Assembly (NCBI RefSeq): GCF_024341905.1
Contig: NZ_BQXY01000015.1
Span: 1 to 55,299, forward strand
DNA: 55,299 bases
Reading direction: 5' to 3'
Origin: Clostridium folliculivorans
GTDB lineage: Bacteria > Bacillota > Clostridia > Clostridiales > Clostridiaceae
Shown here: positions 1 through 8,631 of the stretch, piece by piece
Position numbering within the stretch: position 1 is the first letter of the stretch
Layout: each line of letters opens with the position of its first letter
Program-made: the position numbers and the translations under genes
The notes under the pieces: generated by a model
What the model saw: only the letters and a program-made list of their open reading frames with translations
Database searches by the model: none
What the model was told of the DNA's origin: nothing

Positions 1-1349
1 CTTTAGGACAAGTAAAAGACAAGTATAGATATGACCCATATGGAGAAGTAAAGCATGGAGGCTTCTGGGGAAGTAATGCAACTCATTATGAAAACTTCTA
101 TGGATATAATGGAGAGGATTATAATAGACTTAGCGGCTTAGACTACCTAAGAGCAAGATACTATGAACCTGAAAGCGGAAGATTCTTAACAAGGGACAGT
201 TACTTAGGAAATGTAATGCAGCCACTGACCCTAAATCGATATGCATATGCGTTAAATAACCCTATGATGTATACCGACCCAAGTGGACATTGGCCAGGCT
301 GGCTTGATAAGGCTGCATCAGCAGTGAGTAGTTTTGCTAGTAGTGTAGTTGATACTGTGGTAGATACTGTATCAAAAGTTAGAGATTATGTGAGGGATCG
401 TATAGCTGATGCTAATTACTTTAATCCACCAGATGAAGGTAACAAAAATGGTTATACTAATAAACCTGTGACTGTACCTAGGTTTCCAGAAAATCCATTA
501 GAGGTAAGTAAGAAAAACACAACTAACTCTAATAGAGTGAATTCATGTTTCTCACAACCTCAGATTACTACAAGGAACTACTCAAATGAGGTAGTAAGAA
601 AGGCAATGGATACTATAAAGAAGAGCTGTGAGGGAACTCAATTTCTTGGAAGTCAGAACTATGATTATAAGGAAAAGGTAAGTCAAGGTACAGATGATGG
701 TTCCAGTGAATTATTACCATATCAGCGAGATGTACAAAATTTAAGGAATTCAGATAATATAATAGATGCGGCAAAGAACTTTGGTAAATATCTTTGGGAT
801 AGATGGCCAGGCCTTTGGGGTCAAATTAATGAACAGAATGCACTTAATATGGGCATGGACCCAGAATGGGCAAAACTAACAGGAGAGTTTTCTTCAACAC
901 TATTCCTTGAAGGATTCACAACAATAACAGTTAATGGAGTAAGAGCATATAAAAATATTAAAACTGGTGAAGTTATATATGATAGTAGTGTTGTTGCTGG
1001 TAGTGGAATAGGAAATATAGAAAAGGGAGCAGCTGAAGCTGTGAAGTGGAAAGGCTTCAGCAAAGGTGAACTAGCAGAACACTTCGCAAAGCATGGTAAT
1101 GAATTTGGAGATATTACGCAAAATCAGTATTTAAAGTTAGCAAAAGACTTTGCAACTGAGTCGAATTCTGCATTCAGGGAAACAAAAGTGGGTAATTTTA
1201 TAATAAAATATGATGAAGCTACTCGGCGAATTCTTGTAGGACAAGAAAAATCTCGTGAAATTAGAACTTTTTATAAGGCAGACTTTAGAGATGCGGACCC
1301 ATTTGAGGCAGCAGTTAATTTGGCAAAACAACTAAGTGGAATAAAGTAG
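1..1349 (+). CDS. Rhs-family polymorphic toxin, 3' part only (5' end outside window)
   Basis: The reading frame is open from base 3 and has no start in the window, so this is the C-terminal part of a larger Rhs/YD-repeat protein. The first ~100 residues carry the conserved end of the Rhs shell: YDPYGEV, then GLDYLRARYYEPESGRF, then YAYALNNP and DPSGHWPGW. After DPSGH the sequence becomes variable, as usual for toxin tips. The last ~95 residues (about 1050-1349) contain an H-x3-HG-x-EFG element, a conserved Tyr, and a YD..TRRI strand. This resembles BECR-fold (barnase/EndoU/colicin-like) RNase toxins; that assignment rests on pattern only. An RNase tip of this sort would be delivered into competing cells. 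The next gene encodes a CPCC-type protein known as an immunity family, which supports the toxin reading. The core is repeated at 2370 and 5250. Confidence 0.85.
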   Translation, partial: LGQVKDKYRYDPYGEVKHGGFWGSNATHYENFYGYNGEDYNRLSGLDYLRARYYEPESGRFLTRDSYLGNVMQPLTLNRYAYALNNPMMYTDPSGHWPGWLDKAASAVSSFASSVVDTVVDTVSKVRDYVRDRIADANYFNPPDEGNKNGYTNKPVTVPRFPENPLEVSKKNTTNSNRVNSCFSQPQITTRNYSNEVVRKAMDTIKKSCEGTQFLGSQNYDYKEKVSQGTDDGSSELLPYQRDVQNLRNSDNIIDAAKNFGKYLWDRWPGLWGQINEQNALNMGMDPEWAKLTGEFSSTLFLEGFTTITVNGVRAYKNIKTGEVIYDSSVVAGSGIGNIEKGAAEAVKWKGFSKGELAEHFAKHGNEFGDITQNQYLKLAKDFATESNSAFRETKVGNFIIKYDEATRRILVGQEKSREIRTFYKADFRDADPFEAAVNLAKQLSGIK

Positions 1350-1415
1350 AAGGGAGAAAAAAGCGATTTGGAGAGAATTAAAGCTGTTACAATAATTTGC
1401 GAGCAGGAACTAACA

Positions 1416-1925
1416 ATGCTTACTAAAGAAAAACGTGAAGAATTGCTAATTGATTGGTGGGGAATTGATAGTGAAGATTCAGAATTTGCGGCATTACCAG
1501 CAATACTACAGACAGAGCTTCTTGAGTATGATGAGCCGTGTTTTGATGTTATGGACACAAGATATAATCCTTTATTGATAGAAGCATTAAAACAGAAGTT
1601 TGTAGGCGTGAAAAATGAGTATTTGTCCATGCGACTTTCAGCAATATTAAAAGAAAATGTTGTCGTTGAGGGTCAACCAGAGAATTTATCAGTATGTCCG
1701 TGTTGCCAATACAAAACGTTGAAAGAACGAGGACAGTATACAATTTGCCCAGTCTGTTTTTGGGAAGACGATGGGAATGATGAAGCTTCTAGATATAGTT
1801 CTTCTAATCATATGACTCTAGAACAAGGGAGAACTAATTTTCATAACTATGGCGCTGCTATGGAAGTGGGATTAGCTGGTATTAAAACAGATGCAAAAAA
1901 ACGTTATTATAAGAAATCTATCTAA
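1416..1925 (+). CDS. CPCC-type cysteine-rich protein, probable immunity protein
   Basis: Encodes about 169 residues. The C-terminal half has CPCC at residues 94-97 and CPVC at 111-114, followed by FWEDDG. This is the signature of the cysteine-rich CPCC family, a likely zinc-binding fold often found as the immunity partner of polymorphic toxins. The N-terminal half is acidic and begins with a ELLIDWWGID segment. I chose ATG 1416 because AGGA lies 7 bases upstream. A TTG at 1368, 11 bases after GGGAG, would add 16 residues and cannot be excluded. The gene starts within 70 bases of the Rhs toxin stop, so the two are probably cotranscribed, and a terminator follows at 2031. I infer that it neutralises the toxin tip encoded just upstream. 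Confidence 0.82.
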   Translation: MLTKEKREELLIDWWGIDSEDSEFAALPAILQTELLEYDEPCFDVMDTRYNPLLIEALKQKFVGVKNEYLSMRLSAILKENVVVEGQPENLSVCPCCQYKTLKERGQYTICPVCFWEDDGNDEASRYSSSNHMTLEQGRTNFHNYGAAMEVGLAGIKTDAKKRYYKKSI

Positions 1926-2030
1926 TAAAAACTTTATATGTACCTAAATGCTTGTGCACCGTATTAAACACTTGCTGTAGAATAATGAGTAAAAGATATT
2001 AAAAATCAAATATAGATCAGGCTAGTAATT

Positions 2031-2066
2031 AAGGCTAATGCTGGTAAAAGGCGTTAGCCTTTTTTC
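2031..2066 (+). terminator. Rho-independent terminator after the CPCC immunity gene
   Basis: An 11-bp stem (2031-2041 with 2051-2061, one G-T pair) and a 9-base loop are followed by a run of T. It should insulate the downstream Rhs module at 2084 from readthrough. Confidence 0.85.
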
Positions 2067-2086
2067 TATTCCTAAAATAATGAAAG

Positions 2087-2544
2087 CACTTAGGTTGGTA
2101 CAAGAGAGCAGACCATCCAAAGAATCCAGGAAACCAAGATCCTCTAGACACACCAGAAAATTATGAGATAATAAATTATATAAACGATGTATCTCTAGAA
2201 AATCCAGAAGTATTGATGACTTCAGATGTAGATGGTAACTATACTAATGCATATACTTATGGATTAGACAGAATATCAATAGATAAACTATCACCAGATA
2301 GTGATGCTAAGACTGATCCATTATTCTACTTGTACGATGGAAGAGGCAGTGTATCAGATACAACCAATTCTTTAGGACAAGTAAAAGACAAGTATAGATA
2401 TGACCCATATGGAGAAGTAAAGCATGGAGGCTTCTGGGGAAGTAATGCAACTCATTATGAAAACTTCTATGGATATAATGGACAGGATTATAATAGACTT
2501 AGCGGCTTAGACTACCTAAGAGCAAGATACTATGAACCTGAAAG
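2087..2544 (+). repeat. Rhs core direct repeat, copy B (shared with 4969-5426 and with 1-346)
   Basis: These 458 bases align without gaps to 4969-5426, differing at scattered single bases. From 2370 they also match the first ~346 bases of the window. The block encodes the end of the Rhs shell, from GWYKRADHPKNPG to RARYYEPES. Near-identity at the DNA level implies recent duplication or ongoing recombination between copies. Confidence 0.9.
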
Positions 2545-3799
2545 CGGAAGATTCTTAACAAGGGACAGTTACTTAGGAAATGTAATGCAGCCACTGACCC
2601 TAAATCGATATGCATATGCGTTAAATAACCCTATGATGTATACCGACCCAAGTGGACATTGGCCAGGATGGCTTGATAAGGCTGCATCAGCTGTGAGTAG
2701 TTTTGCTAGTGATGTAGTTGATACTGTATCAAGTTATGCATCAAAAGCAGTATCTTATGTGGAAGATGCGGTGTCTACTGGTTGGACAAATGTTAAGAAT
2801 GCCTATAACTATGTGGCTGATACTGTTAGTGGCTGGTATAACTCAGGAAAACAAACAGTGAAGTCTTATGCGTCAAAGGTAGAGGAAAAGATTTCATCAG
2901 CTAAAAGAGATATAAGTAATACAGCAAATAAGGTAGTACAATTAGCAAAACCAGTAATTTCTACTATAAATTATCCAAATGAAGTAGTAAGAACAGTAAT
3001 AGCCACTGTGAAGAAGGGCTGTGAAGGAGCTAAGTATGTAGCAAGCCAAGCTTATGAATATAAGGAAAAGATATTGGATGGAGTCCAATTAGGCTTAGAT
3101 TTAGCAGGTTTTGTACCAGGAGTAGGAGATCTATTAGACGGAGCTAATGGAGTGATATCATTAGCAAGAGGAAATAAGTCTGATGCAGCTCTAAGCTTTG
3201 CAGCAATGATACCATTTGCCGGTGATGCAGCCACAGCAGCAAAACTAGCAAGAAAAGGTGAAAAAGCAATTGAACTTGTTAAGACTGCAGACAATGCGGT
3301 TGATGTAGTGAAAGATGGAGAAAAGGCATTAGATTTAGCTAAAGTAATAGAGAAGAATGCTGATGAGATATCTGAGGTGGTTACACAAGCTAAATCACAG
3401 AGGTGGTTAGATGCCGAGGAAAAATTAGCAAAAGCGGCACAAGGTTCAGGTGGTTCAGGAGGAGTAGACTTTATAGCAACCTCTAATGGGACTGCTGTGC
3501 ATGCTAGTCAAACAGATATGATTAATAGTATAACCAATGCAGGTGCTACAAGAATTGGACCTACTAGTCAAACAAGTGAGATTGGTGAAATATTTCAAAT
3601 GAATACGAAATATGGTCCGATGGAAATTCGTGTAATGCCAGGACAACCAGGTACTGCAAGTGCATTTAAAGGACCAAGAACAATCAATACTATACCTGGT
3701 ACAGGAACGTATGTGTATCCTAATGGCGAAAGGATTATAGGAGCAGTATCTAAAAGTGATAGAAAATTAATAGGTCATATTCATGGACAAATACCTTAA
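2213..3799 (+). CDS. Orphan Rhs tip module: core end, pretoxin region and C-terminal toxin
   Basis: The frame is open from 2084, just after an in-frame TGA. The first possible initiators are TTG 2213 and ATG 2216, neither with a convincing ribosome-binding site. It therefore looks like a displaced tip rather than an independent gene. Order: Rhs core end with RARYYEPESGRF and DPSGHWPGW; an alanine/serine-rich helical linker; a pretoxin-like segment LAGFVPGVGDLLDGANGV resembling the PT-TG region; a GSGGSGG hinge; and a ~115-residue C-terminal domain (about 3455-3799) ending RKLIGHIHGQIP. I do not recognise that last domain, but its position and the following small acidic gene make it a probable toxin. 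A terminator lies upstream, so it may be silent until recombined into the main rhs gene. Confidence 0.72.
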   Translation: MMTSDVDGNYTNAYTYGLDRISIDKLSPDSDAKTDPLFYLYDGRGSVSDTTNSLGQVKDKYRYDPYGEVKHGGFWGSNATHYENFYGYNGQDYNRLSGLDYLRARYYEPESGRFLTRDSYLGNVMQPLTLNRYAYALNNPMMYTDPSGHWPGWLDKAASAVSSFASDVVDTVSSYASKAVSYVEDAVSTGWTNVKNAYNYVADTVSGWYNSGKQTVKSYASKVEEKISSAKRDISNTANKVVQLAKPVISTINYPNEVVRTVIATVKKGCEGAKYVASQAYEYKEKILDGVQLGLDLAGFVPGVGDLLDGANGVISLARGNKSDAALSFAAMIPFAGDAATAAKLARKGEKAIELVKTADNAVDVVKDGEKALDLAKVIEKNADEISEVVTQAKSQRWLDAEEKLAKAAQGSGGSGGVDFIATSNGTAVHASQTDMINSITNAGATRIGPTSQTSEIGEIFQMNTKYGPMEIRVMPGQPGTASAFKGPRTINTIPGTGTYVYPNGERIIGAVSKSDRKLIGHIHGQIP

Positions 3800-3819
3800 G
3801 AATGAGAAGGTGAAAAATT

Positions 3820-4326
3820 ATGAGCGATAAAATAAAAAAAGACTTTTCAAAAGAAAAAGAAGTTATACGGGAAATATTGAAAAATGCAAATTTTACAGAA
3901 TTCACTTTTCATACTGGTTTTGAGTTAAAGTTCAGTAGAGAAAATGATGCTGAATTATATGGTAAACCACTTCCGATAGAAGTTAAAATTACAATACTTA
4001 GCGATTGGTGGTTTGGTGCAAGAGATGAATGGAATAGTAAGGTTGAACAATTAACAAATGGATTAGATTTAGTTGAGCCAGAAGAACCAGTTTTATCTTA
4101 TGAGTTAACTTGTTTAAGATGGTCTGATGAAGCAAGTGTTGATGAAGTTGACTTTGAGGATGATAATATGAAAATCATATTTAAATGTGGTAAGTCGATT
4201 TCCATTTCATATTACAATGAAATGGATTATTCATGGGTGATTTCTGAGTTCACTACAAATGATTTAAACAAGGGATGGAATATTATTTGTGAAGACGGTG
4301 AGTTTTTTGTAAGTATTCCTGAATAA
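3820..4326 (+). CDS. Small acidic protein, probable immunity partner of the orphan Rhs toxin
   Basis: Encodes 168 residues with strong acidic character (many Asp/Glu, for example DEASVDEVDFEDDN) and no signal peptide or membrane segment. It starts 20 bases after the toxin module and has a good ribosome-binding site (AGAAGGTG) 6-7 bases before the ATG. I do not recognise a named family. Position directly behind an Rhs tip, size and acidity are what immunity proteins usually show, so this function is inferred from context. It could bind the basic toxin domain at 3455-3799. Confidence 0.7.
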   Translation: MSDKIKKDFSKEKEVIREILKNANFTEFTFHTGFELKFSRENDAELYGKPLPIEVKITILSDWWFGARDEWNSKVEQLTNGLDLVEPEEPVLSYELTCLRWSDEASVDEVDFEDDNMKIIFKCGKSISISYYNEMDYSWVISEFTTNDLNKGWNIICEDGEFFVSIPE

Positions 4327-4490
4327 TAAAAAGTAAATGCAAAATATTTAATAATGTAACTGCATAAAACTGGCTTTAATGTAATTAATATAATTTAACA
4401 AGATATAAGAGTAAAAACTAGTAGCATAATTATTATAATGTAGTGAGCTGTAACTAAAAGAAAAATTAAATATATATTATAGCAATGATA

Positions 4491-4529
4491 AGTGTCAATG
4501 TTTCTAATGAAGAAGCATTGACTCTTTTT
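4491..4529 (+). terminator. Possible terminator after the acidic immunity gene
   Basis: AGTGTCAATG (4491-4500) can pair with CATTGACTCT (4516-4525) with one mismatch, and five T follow. The 150 bases before it (4327-4490) are AT-rich and hold no gene I can support. Confidence 0.45.
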
Positions 4530-4559
4530 CCATGTAAAGAAATTGAAAGGAGTAAAGAA

Positions 4560-4790
4560 ATGTTTCAAATACTTGAAGATTTTAAAATAATTCTAATTGA
4601 GGATGGGAAGAGTGCTAAAACCATAAAAGCTACGTTGGTGACATTAAAGCTTTTAATGAGTTTTTAAAAGCTAAAGAGTTGATTTCAATGGCACAATACA
4701 ACGATTCTACGTAGTAAGTTACAAGAACTTTTTAATGGAAAGCAACTATGAGGTAGCAACAATAAATAATAGTATCCATTTATTAAATAG
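4560..4790 (+). pseudogene. Tyrosine recombinase (integrase) N-terminal fragment, frameshifted
   Basis: An ATG at 4560 follows AAAGGAG at a 7-base spacing. It opens with MFQILEDFKIILIEDGKSAKT, which matches the start of the SAM-like core-binding domain of XerC/D-type integrases. The frame then breaks near 4620. Continuation in the next frame reads KSYVGDIKAFNEFLKAKEL and, after another shift near 4710, YKNFLMESNYEVATINNSI. Only this N-terminal domain survives and no catalytic R-H-R-Y region is present. It is a decayed remnant, consistent with the island having been moved by recombination. An ORF call beginning at 4485 here is spurious. Confidence 0.7.
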
Positions 4791-4902
4791 TTGATTGGTA
4801 ACTACAAGTAATATGAAGGAAATAGTTATAAAAGTTCTAAGGACAGATTAAAAATAGGCTATGATTTAGAGAAAATAGTTGAGATTTGTTTAGATAATAA
4901 AC

Positions 4903-5445
4903 GGAAAAAATAGCGGTAACAATGAAAAAGGCAAAAACAATAACAATAACAAATGAAATAATGGTAAGCACTTAGGTTGGTACAAGAGAGCAGACCATCC
5001 AAAGAATCCAGGAAGCCAAGATCCACTAGACACACCAGAAAATTATGAGATAATAAATTATATAAACGATGTGTCTCTAGAAAATCCAGAAGTGTTGATG
5101 ACTTCAGATGCAGATGGGAACTACACTAATGCATATACTTATGGATTAGACAGAATATCAATAGATAAACTATCACCAGATAGTGATGCTAAGACTGATC
5201 CATTATTCTACTTGTATGATGGAAGAGGCAGTGTATCAGATGTGACCAATTCTTTAGGACAAGTAAAAGACAAGTATAGATATGACCCATATGGAGAAGT
5301 TAAACATGGCGGCTTCTGGGGAAGTAATGCAACTCACTACGAAAACTTCTACGGATATAATGGAGAGGATTATAATAGACTTAGCGGTTTAGAATACTTA
5401 AGAGCAAGATACTATGAACCTGAAAGTGAAAAACTATTCATTTGA
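4903..5445 (+). pseudogene. Truncated third Rhs tip copy
   Basis: In-frame sequence from about 4903 gives an Asn/Gly/Lys-rich linker, a TGA at 4954, and then the Rhs core from GKHLGWYKRADHP through YDPYGEV to LRARYYEPES. After PES the sequence diverges to EKLFI and stops at 5445. The conserved GRFLTRDSYLGN and DPSGHWPGW parts and any toxin tip are therefore missing. The first in-frame methionine codons have no clear ribosome-binding site. This is a deletion derivative of the same module as copies A and B, and probably not a working gene. Confidence 0.75.
4969..5426 (+). repeat. Rhs core direct repeat, copy C
   Basis: Gap-free match to 2087-2544. Homology ends abruptly at PES, where the copy is truncated. 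Confidence 0.88.
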
Positions 5446-5523
5446 ATAAGCTTGAGTTTTATGGAATAATTAATGTCTATGAAAGATATATTAGATAGAA
5501 ATTATAAAAGGGTGGAGAATATT

Positions 5524-5718
5524 ATGTTTGGAAATAATAAAAATGAAAAAGAAAAGAGATTTAATATTATCTCTGATGAAATGGTCAATTTCATGAGTGT
5601 TACTGTAGTGCAGGATTCAAAGACAGGGGTTAATTATATGATTACTCAAGGTACATCTGGATTATCAGTTACACCTGTGCTTGATAAGGATGGAAAGATA
5701 TTAATAACTGAAGTTTAG
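5524..5718 (+). CDS. DUF6440-like small protein
   Basis: Encodes 64 residues. The pattern RFNII, then VVQDSKTGVNYM, then SVTPVLDKDGKILI fits the DUF6440 family of small proteins of unknown function. I chose ATG 5524 because GGTGGAG lies 6 bases upstream; the in-frame ATG at 5473 has no such site. It sits behind the truncated Rhs copy, in the place where an immunity gene would be, so it may be leftover cargo of that module. It is followed by a strong bidirectional terminator. Confidence 0.65.
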   Translation: MFGNNKNEKEKRFNIISDEMVNFMSVTVVQDSKTGVNYMITQGTSGLSVTPVLDKDGKILITEV

Positions 5719-5764
5719 TAGATATTGATAAGTATATATAAGTTTTGAAGATTTGTTTATAAAT

Positions 5765-5808
5765 AAAACCATGCATACAAGGAGTTATAATCCCATATGC
5801 ATGGTTTT
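5765..5808. terminator. Bidirectional terminator
   Basis: A 13-bp perfect stem (5765-5777 with 5796-5808) has A and T runs on both flanks. It lies between the plus-strand small gene and the convergent minus-strand secreted-protein gene. Confidence 0.88.
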
Positions 5809-5841
5809 TGGTTGTATATAAAAAGTGTAAATTAGATAATC

Positions 5842-8307
5842 TTAGTTAACTGTTAACTTGTATGGTGTTGTAGTGCTATATGCTCCGTTATAACCTACAA
5901 CCTGTATATAGTAAGTCCCAGCTGATAAGGTATCAGTTAAAGTCTCAGAAGTTGTACCAGAATTCTCTGAGTAATCTATATAATTGCCGTTTGCATCATA
6001 TAATGTAAGATCATAATCCTTTGGTAGATTTGTTAGTGAAATAGTAAAGGATTTTGAAGTGGTTACAGTAAGTTTATAGTAATCTACATCTGAAGAACTA
6101 TAAATATATGAGCTTAAGGTATAGCCAGAAGCTATAGGATAAGCACTAGTAGTACTGTTGTTAGGCTCGTAAGTATCTCCAGAAGTAGGAGCGGTAACTG
6201 TAACGGTACAAGTAGCTATTTTGCTTCCATCTTGAGTTGTAACTGTTATTGTTGCAGTACCTGCAGCTACAGCAGTTACAGTGCCATTTTGTACTGTTGC
6301 CACAGAAGTATTGCTACTGGTCCATGTAACATTTTTGTTAGTAGCATTTGAAGGAGCAACAGTAGCTATTAGTGTTGAAGAAGTGCCAGTAGTTAAACTT
6401 AAAGTGGTTTTATCAAGACTTACTGAAGTAACTGGAACAACGGTAGAAGTTCCTATTGCAGTAGTTTGACTGTTTGATACAGTATAAGTTCCAGTTAAAT
6501 CTGCTTTCTTTGCTCCTGTTGATGAATAAAGAGAAAGCGTGATTCCAGAGCCTGATTTTGCTGCTATTTTAGCTTGGTTGTTTGAGTCTACTTGAGCGGT
6601 TCCTAGTATAACTCCGCTTTGAACAGCAGCTACTATATCCGTAGGTTGTGAATTTGGAATTGTTCCTTGAAGATATCCGTATCCAGAGGATAAGCCTGTT
6701 ACAGCTTGCTTATCAGATGTAGAGGAATCAGAAGTTCTAAGTTTTAAGGTAGTAGAAGAAGCTAAGGTATTTACTCTAATAGTTGCGGCTAAAGGGCCAG
6801 TTCCTGAGATTGTATTGTAGCCAGCTGAAGTCCAACTTCCATTTACCAGTAGCTGACCTATTTGAGTCCCAGTACTAGTATTATAAGCACCAATTTGAGG
6901 GTTTGAAGCTGTACCACCATCTACGATAGCGAAAGGTTCATTTACGTAAACATATGAAGGATATAAAGAAAGCTTTACTAAACCAGTAGTTGTACCTCCA
7001 CCAGAAGAACCTGAAGAGCTATAAGGTGCTCCGTAGGAACCGTTAGCAAAGTTGTCTGTATTCCAAGGGTCGTAGCTTGGAGTAGTCCAAGGTTCAGCTT
7101 GAGTTTGAGTCTTTTCAACATCAGCCATTGGAGTTGGAGTGGCAGTACCTTTGGCGTGATTAACTCCATCAAAACCTACATAGCTTTCACTGTTGGACAA
7201 CCAATTAACTATGTTAGTGCAAAGAGTAGCGGCATTTCCAGTATCAGTCCAACCTGGGTAAGTTGATTTTGCTTTGCCTGTATCTTCTCTTAGATATTTT
7301 GGAGTAGCATCTTCTATAGGAGAAGAATCGCCAATAAATGCAGCTTTACCAGCACTTGGTTTTGAGATAGCAACATAAGGTCCTTCATTTTCTCCTCCAA
7401 AATAAAGACCGGTATCAGCAGCACTGCTCCACTTTACAGGGCTATCTGTAGATGAAAAGTAAACTATTCCTTTAGCTTTGTTAGGATCTGTTATTGCGAG
7501 AGTTGAGCCTGCAGCCATAAGAATAGGGGATACACCAGTAGTTATTCCTTCTGAATATGAGGAAGCTTTTACTCCAGAAACACCGTTTTTGCAATCAATA
7601 GCATTAAATCTATATCTGATTCCAAAATTTTGTGCAAGCCATCCTGAGGTTGCACTTTGAGGATTTCTCATATCCCCGTAAACGCCACCAATATTGTATT
7701 TAGTATCGGTAGATCTATTGTAACCATTATAGACTTCTGTTGAGTCCCAGGTATTAGTGTTTCTATCAGAGTTGTAATGATCGGCAATAAAAAACAGTCC
7801 TTTACCTGAATCAACAAATTGCTTAAGAGCTGAGTACTCAGCTTGAGTGAGAGGTCTGTTGGCTTCTGCCATTACAAAAACATCAGCGTTTTTTATAGAA
7901 TCATAGGTTATTACTGCTTCATTCTTGTCTACATTAGTTGATTGTCTGTCATCATAATAACGGATTGCTCCATCACCATCTTTATCAATTCCTCTGTATT
8001 CTCTTACAGTATATCCTTTTGAAACAAGAGCATCTGCAAAATCAGAGAAACCTCCATCTAAAACCCAGTCGGCTGCACCAGCAGTCTCATCATGGGAGTT
8101 ATCGAAAAGCACCAGTTTTCCATTACTTGCACCTGCGGCTGGAGTTTTTTCAGGTATAGTGTTGTTCCAGCTATATGTTAAAGTATCAGCCTTCACTGTA
8201 ACAACCTTATGAGGGCTAGGGAAAGGTGAGAAATTAAAGAGTTGAGATAATGCAAAAGCAGAAATTAGAGATAGGGCTAGTTTTTTTCTTAGATTTTTGT
8301 TTAACAT
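5842..8307 (-). CDS. Large secreted protein with GATase-like, BIG2 and PPC domains
   Basis: Encodes 821 residues. A basic N-terminus and hydrophobic stretch form a signal peptide, with likely cleavage after VKA (residue 40). Residues ~60-380 contain segments such as GKLVLFDNSHDE, NADVFVMAEANRPL and KGLFFIADHYNSDRN, typical of a DUF4350/class-I-glutaminase-like Rossmann fold. A Ser/Gly/Thr linker and an undefined beta-rich region follow. Residues ~626-706 are a bacterial Ig-like BIG2 domain (VTSVSLDKTTLSL, then TWTSSNTSVATV). The last ~110 residues are a PPC domain (DTYEPNNSTTSAYPI, then DVDYYKLTV). No peptidase or sorting motif is visible. A strong GGAGG site precedes the ATG. Probably an extracellular carbohydrate- or wall-binding protein; enzymatic activity is uncertain. 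Confidence 0.85.
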   Translation of the reverse strand: MLNKNLRKKLALSLISAFALSQLFNFSPFPSPHKVVTVKADTLTYSWNNTIPEKTPAAGASNGKLVLFDNSHDETAGAADWVLDGGFSDFADALVSKGYTVREYRGIDKDGDGAIRYYDDRQSTNVDKNEAVITYDSIKNADVFVMAEANRPLTQAEYSALKQFVDSGKGLFFIADHYNSDRNTNTWDSTEVYNGYNRSTDTKYNIGGVYGDMRNPQSATSGWLAQNFGIRYRFNAIDCKNGVSGVKASSYSEGITTGVSPILMAAGSTLAITDPNKAKGIVYFSSTDSPVKWSSAADTGLYFGGENEGPYVAISKPSAGKAAFIGDSSPIEDATPKYLREDTGKAKSTYPGWTDTGNAATLCTNIVNWLSNSESYVGFDGVNHAKGTATPTPMADVEKTQTQAEPWTTPSYDPWNTDNFANGSYGAPYSSSGSSGGGTTTGLVKLSLYPSYVYVNEPFAIVDGGTASNPQIGAYNTSTGTQIGQLLVNGSWTSAGYNTISGTGPLAATIRVNTLASSTTLKLRTSDSSTSDKQAVTGLSSGYGYLQGTIPNSQPTDIVAAVQSGVILGTAQVDSNNQAKIAAKSGSGITLSLYSSTGAKKADLTGTYTVSNSQTTAIGTSTVVPVTSVSLDKTTLSLTTGTSSTLIATVAPSNATNKNVTWTSSNTSVATVQNGTVTAVAAGTATITVTTQDGSKIATCTVTVTAPTSGDTYEPNNSTTSAYPIASGYTLSSYIYSSSDVDYYKLTVTTSKSFTISLTNLPKDYDLTLYDANGNYIDYSENSGTTSETLTDTLSAGTYYIQVVGYNGAYSTTTPYKLTVN

Positions 8308-8543
8308 AATATCCTCCTTTTATGTATTTAGTAATAATACTCAATTATTTATATAATAATACACTAAAATTATACATATAAAGTTAATAGTAGGTAAAAT
8401 AATCGTTAATAAATTATCTTGTGTAATTAAATATTGTTATTATATTAAAATATGATACATAAAAGTATTATATTAACAAATTAAACAGTATGTTGTATAA
8501 TAGGGCTATTAATTCTTTGTAAATCTTATTAAAGTAGCAGTAG

Positions 8544-8572
8544 TTGACATTTTAATTTCAATATAATATTTA
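8544..8572 (+). promoter_or_regulatory. Candidate promoter for the downstream membrane protein
   Basis: TTGACA (8544-8549), a 17-base spacer and TATTTA (8567-8572). The rest of the divergent intergenic region 8308-8631 is AT-rich with no other gene visible. Confidence 0.45.
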
Positions 8573-8631
8573 AGCTTAAGATATTGGTGTACGTAAAATG
8601 GTAGTTAAAAATGTAAAGGGGTATTGGGTGT

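Noticed and set aside
4485..4667. ORF of 60 codons called as an intact small gene
   Set aside because: Its first part is a terminator-like hairpin and its second part is the broken integrase N-terminus, which has its own start and site at 4560.
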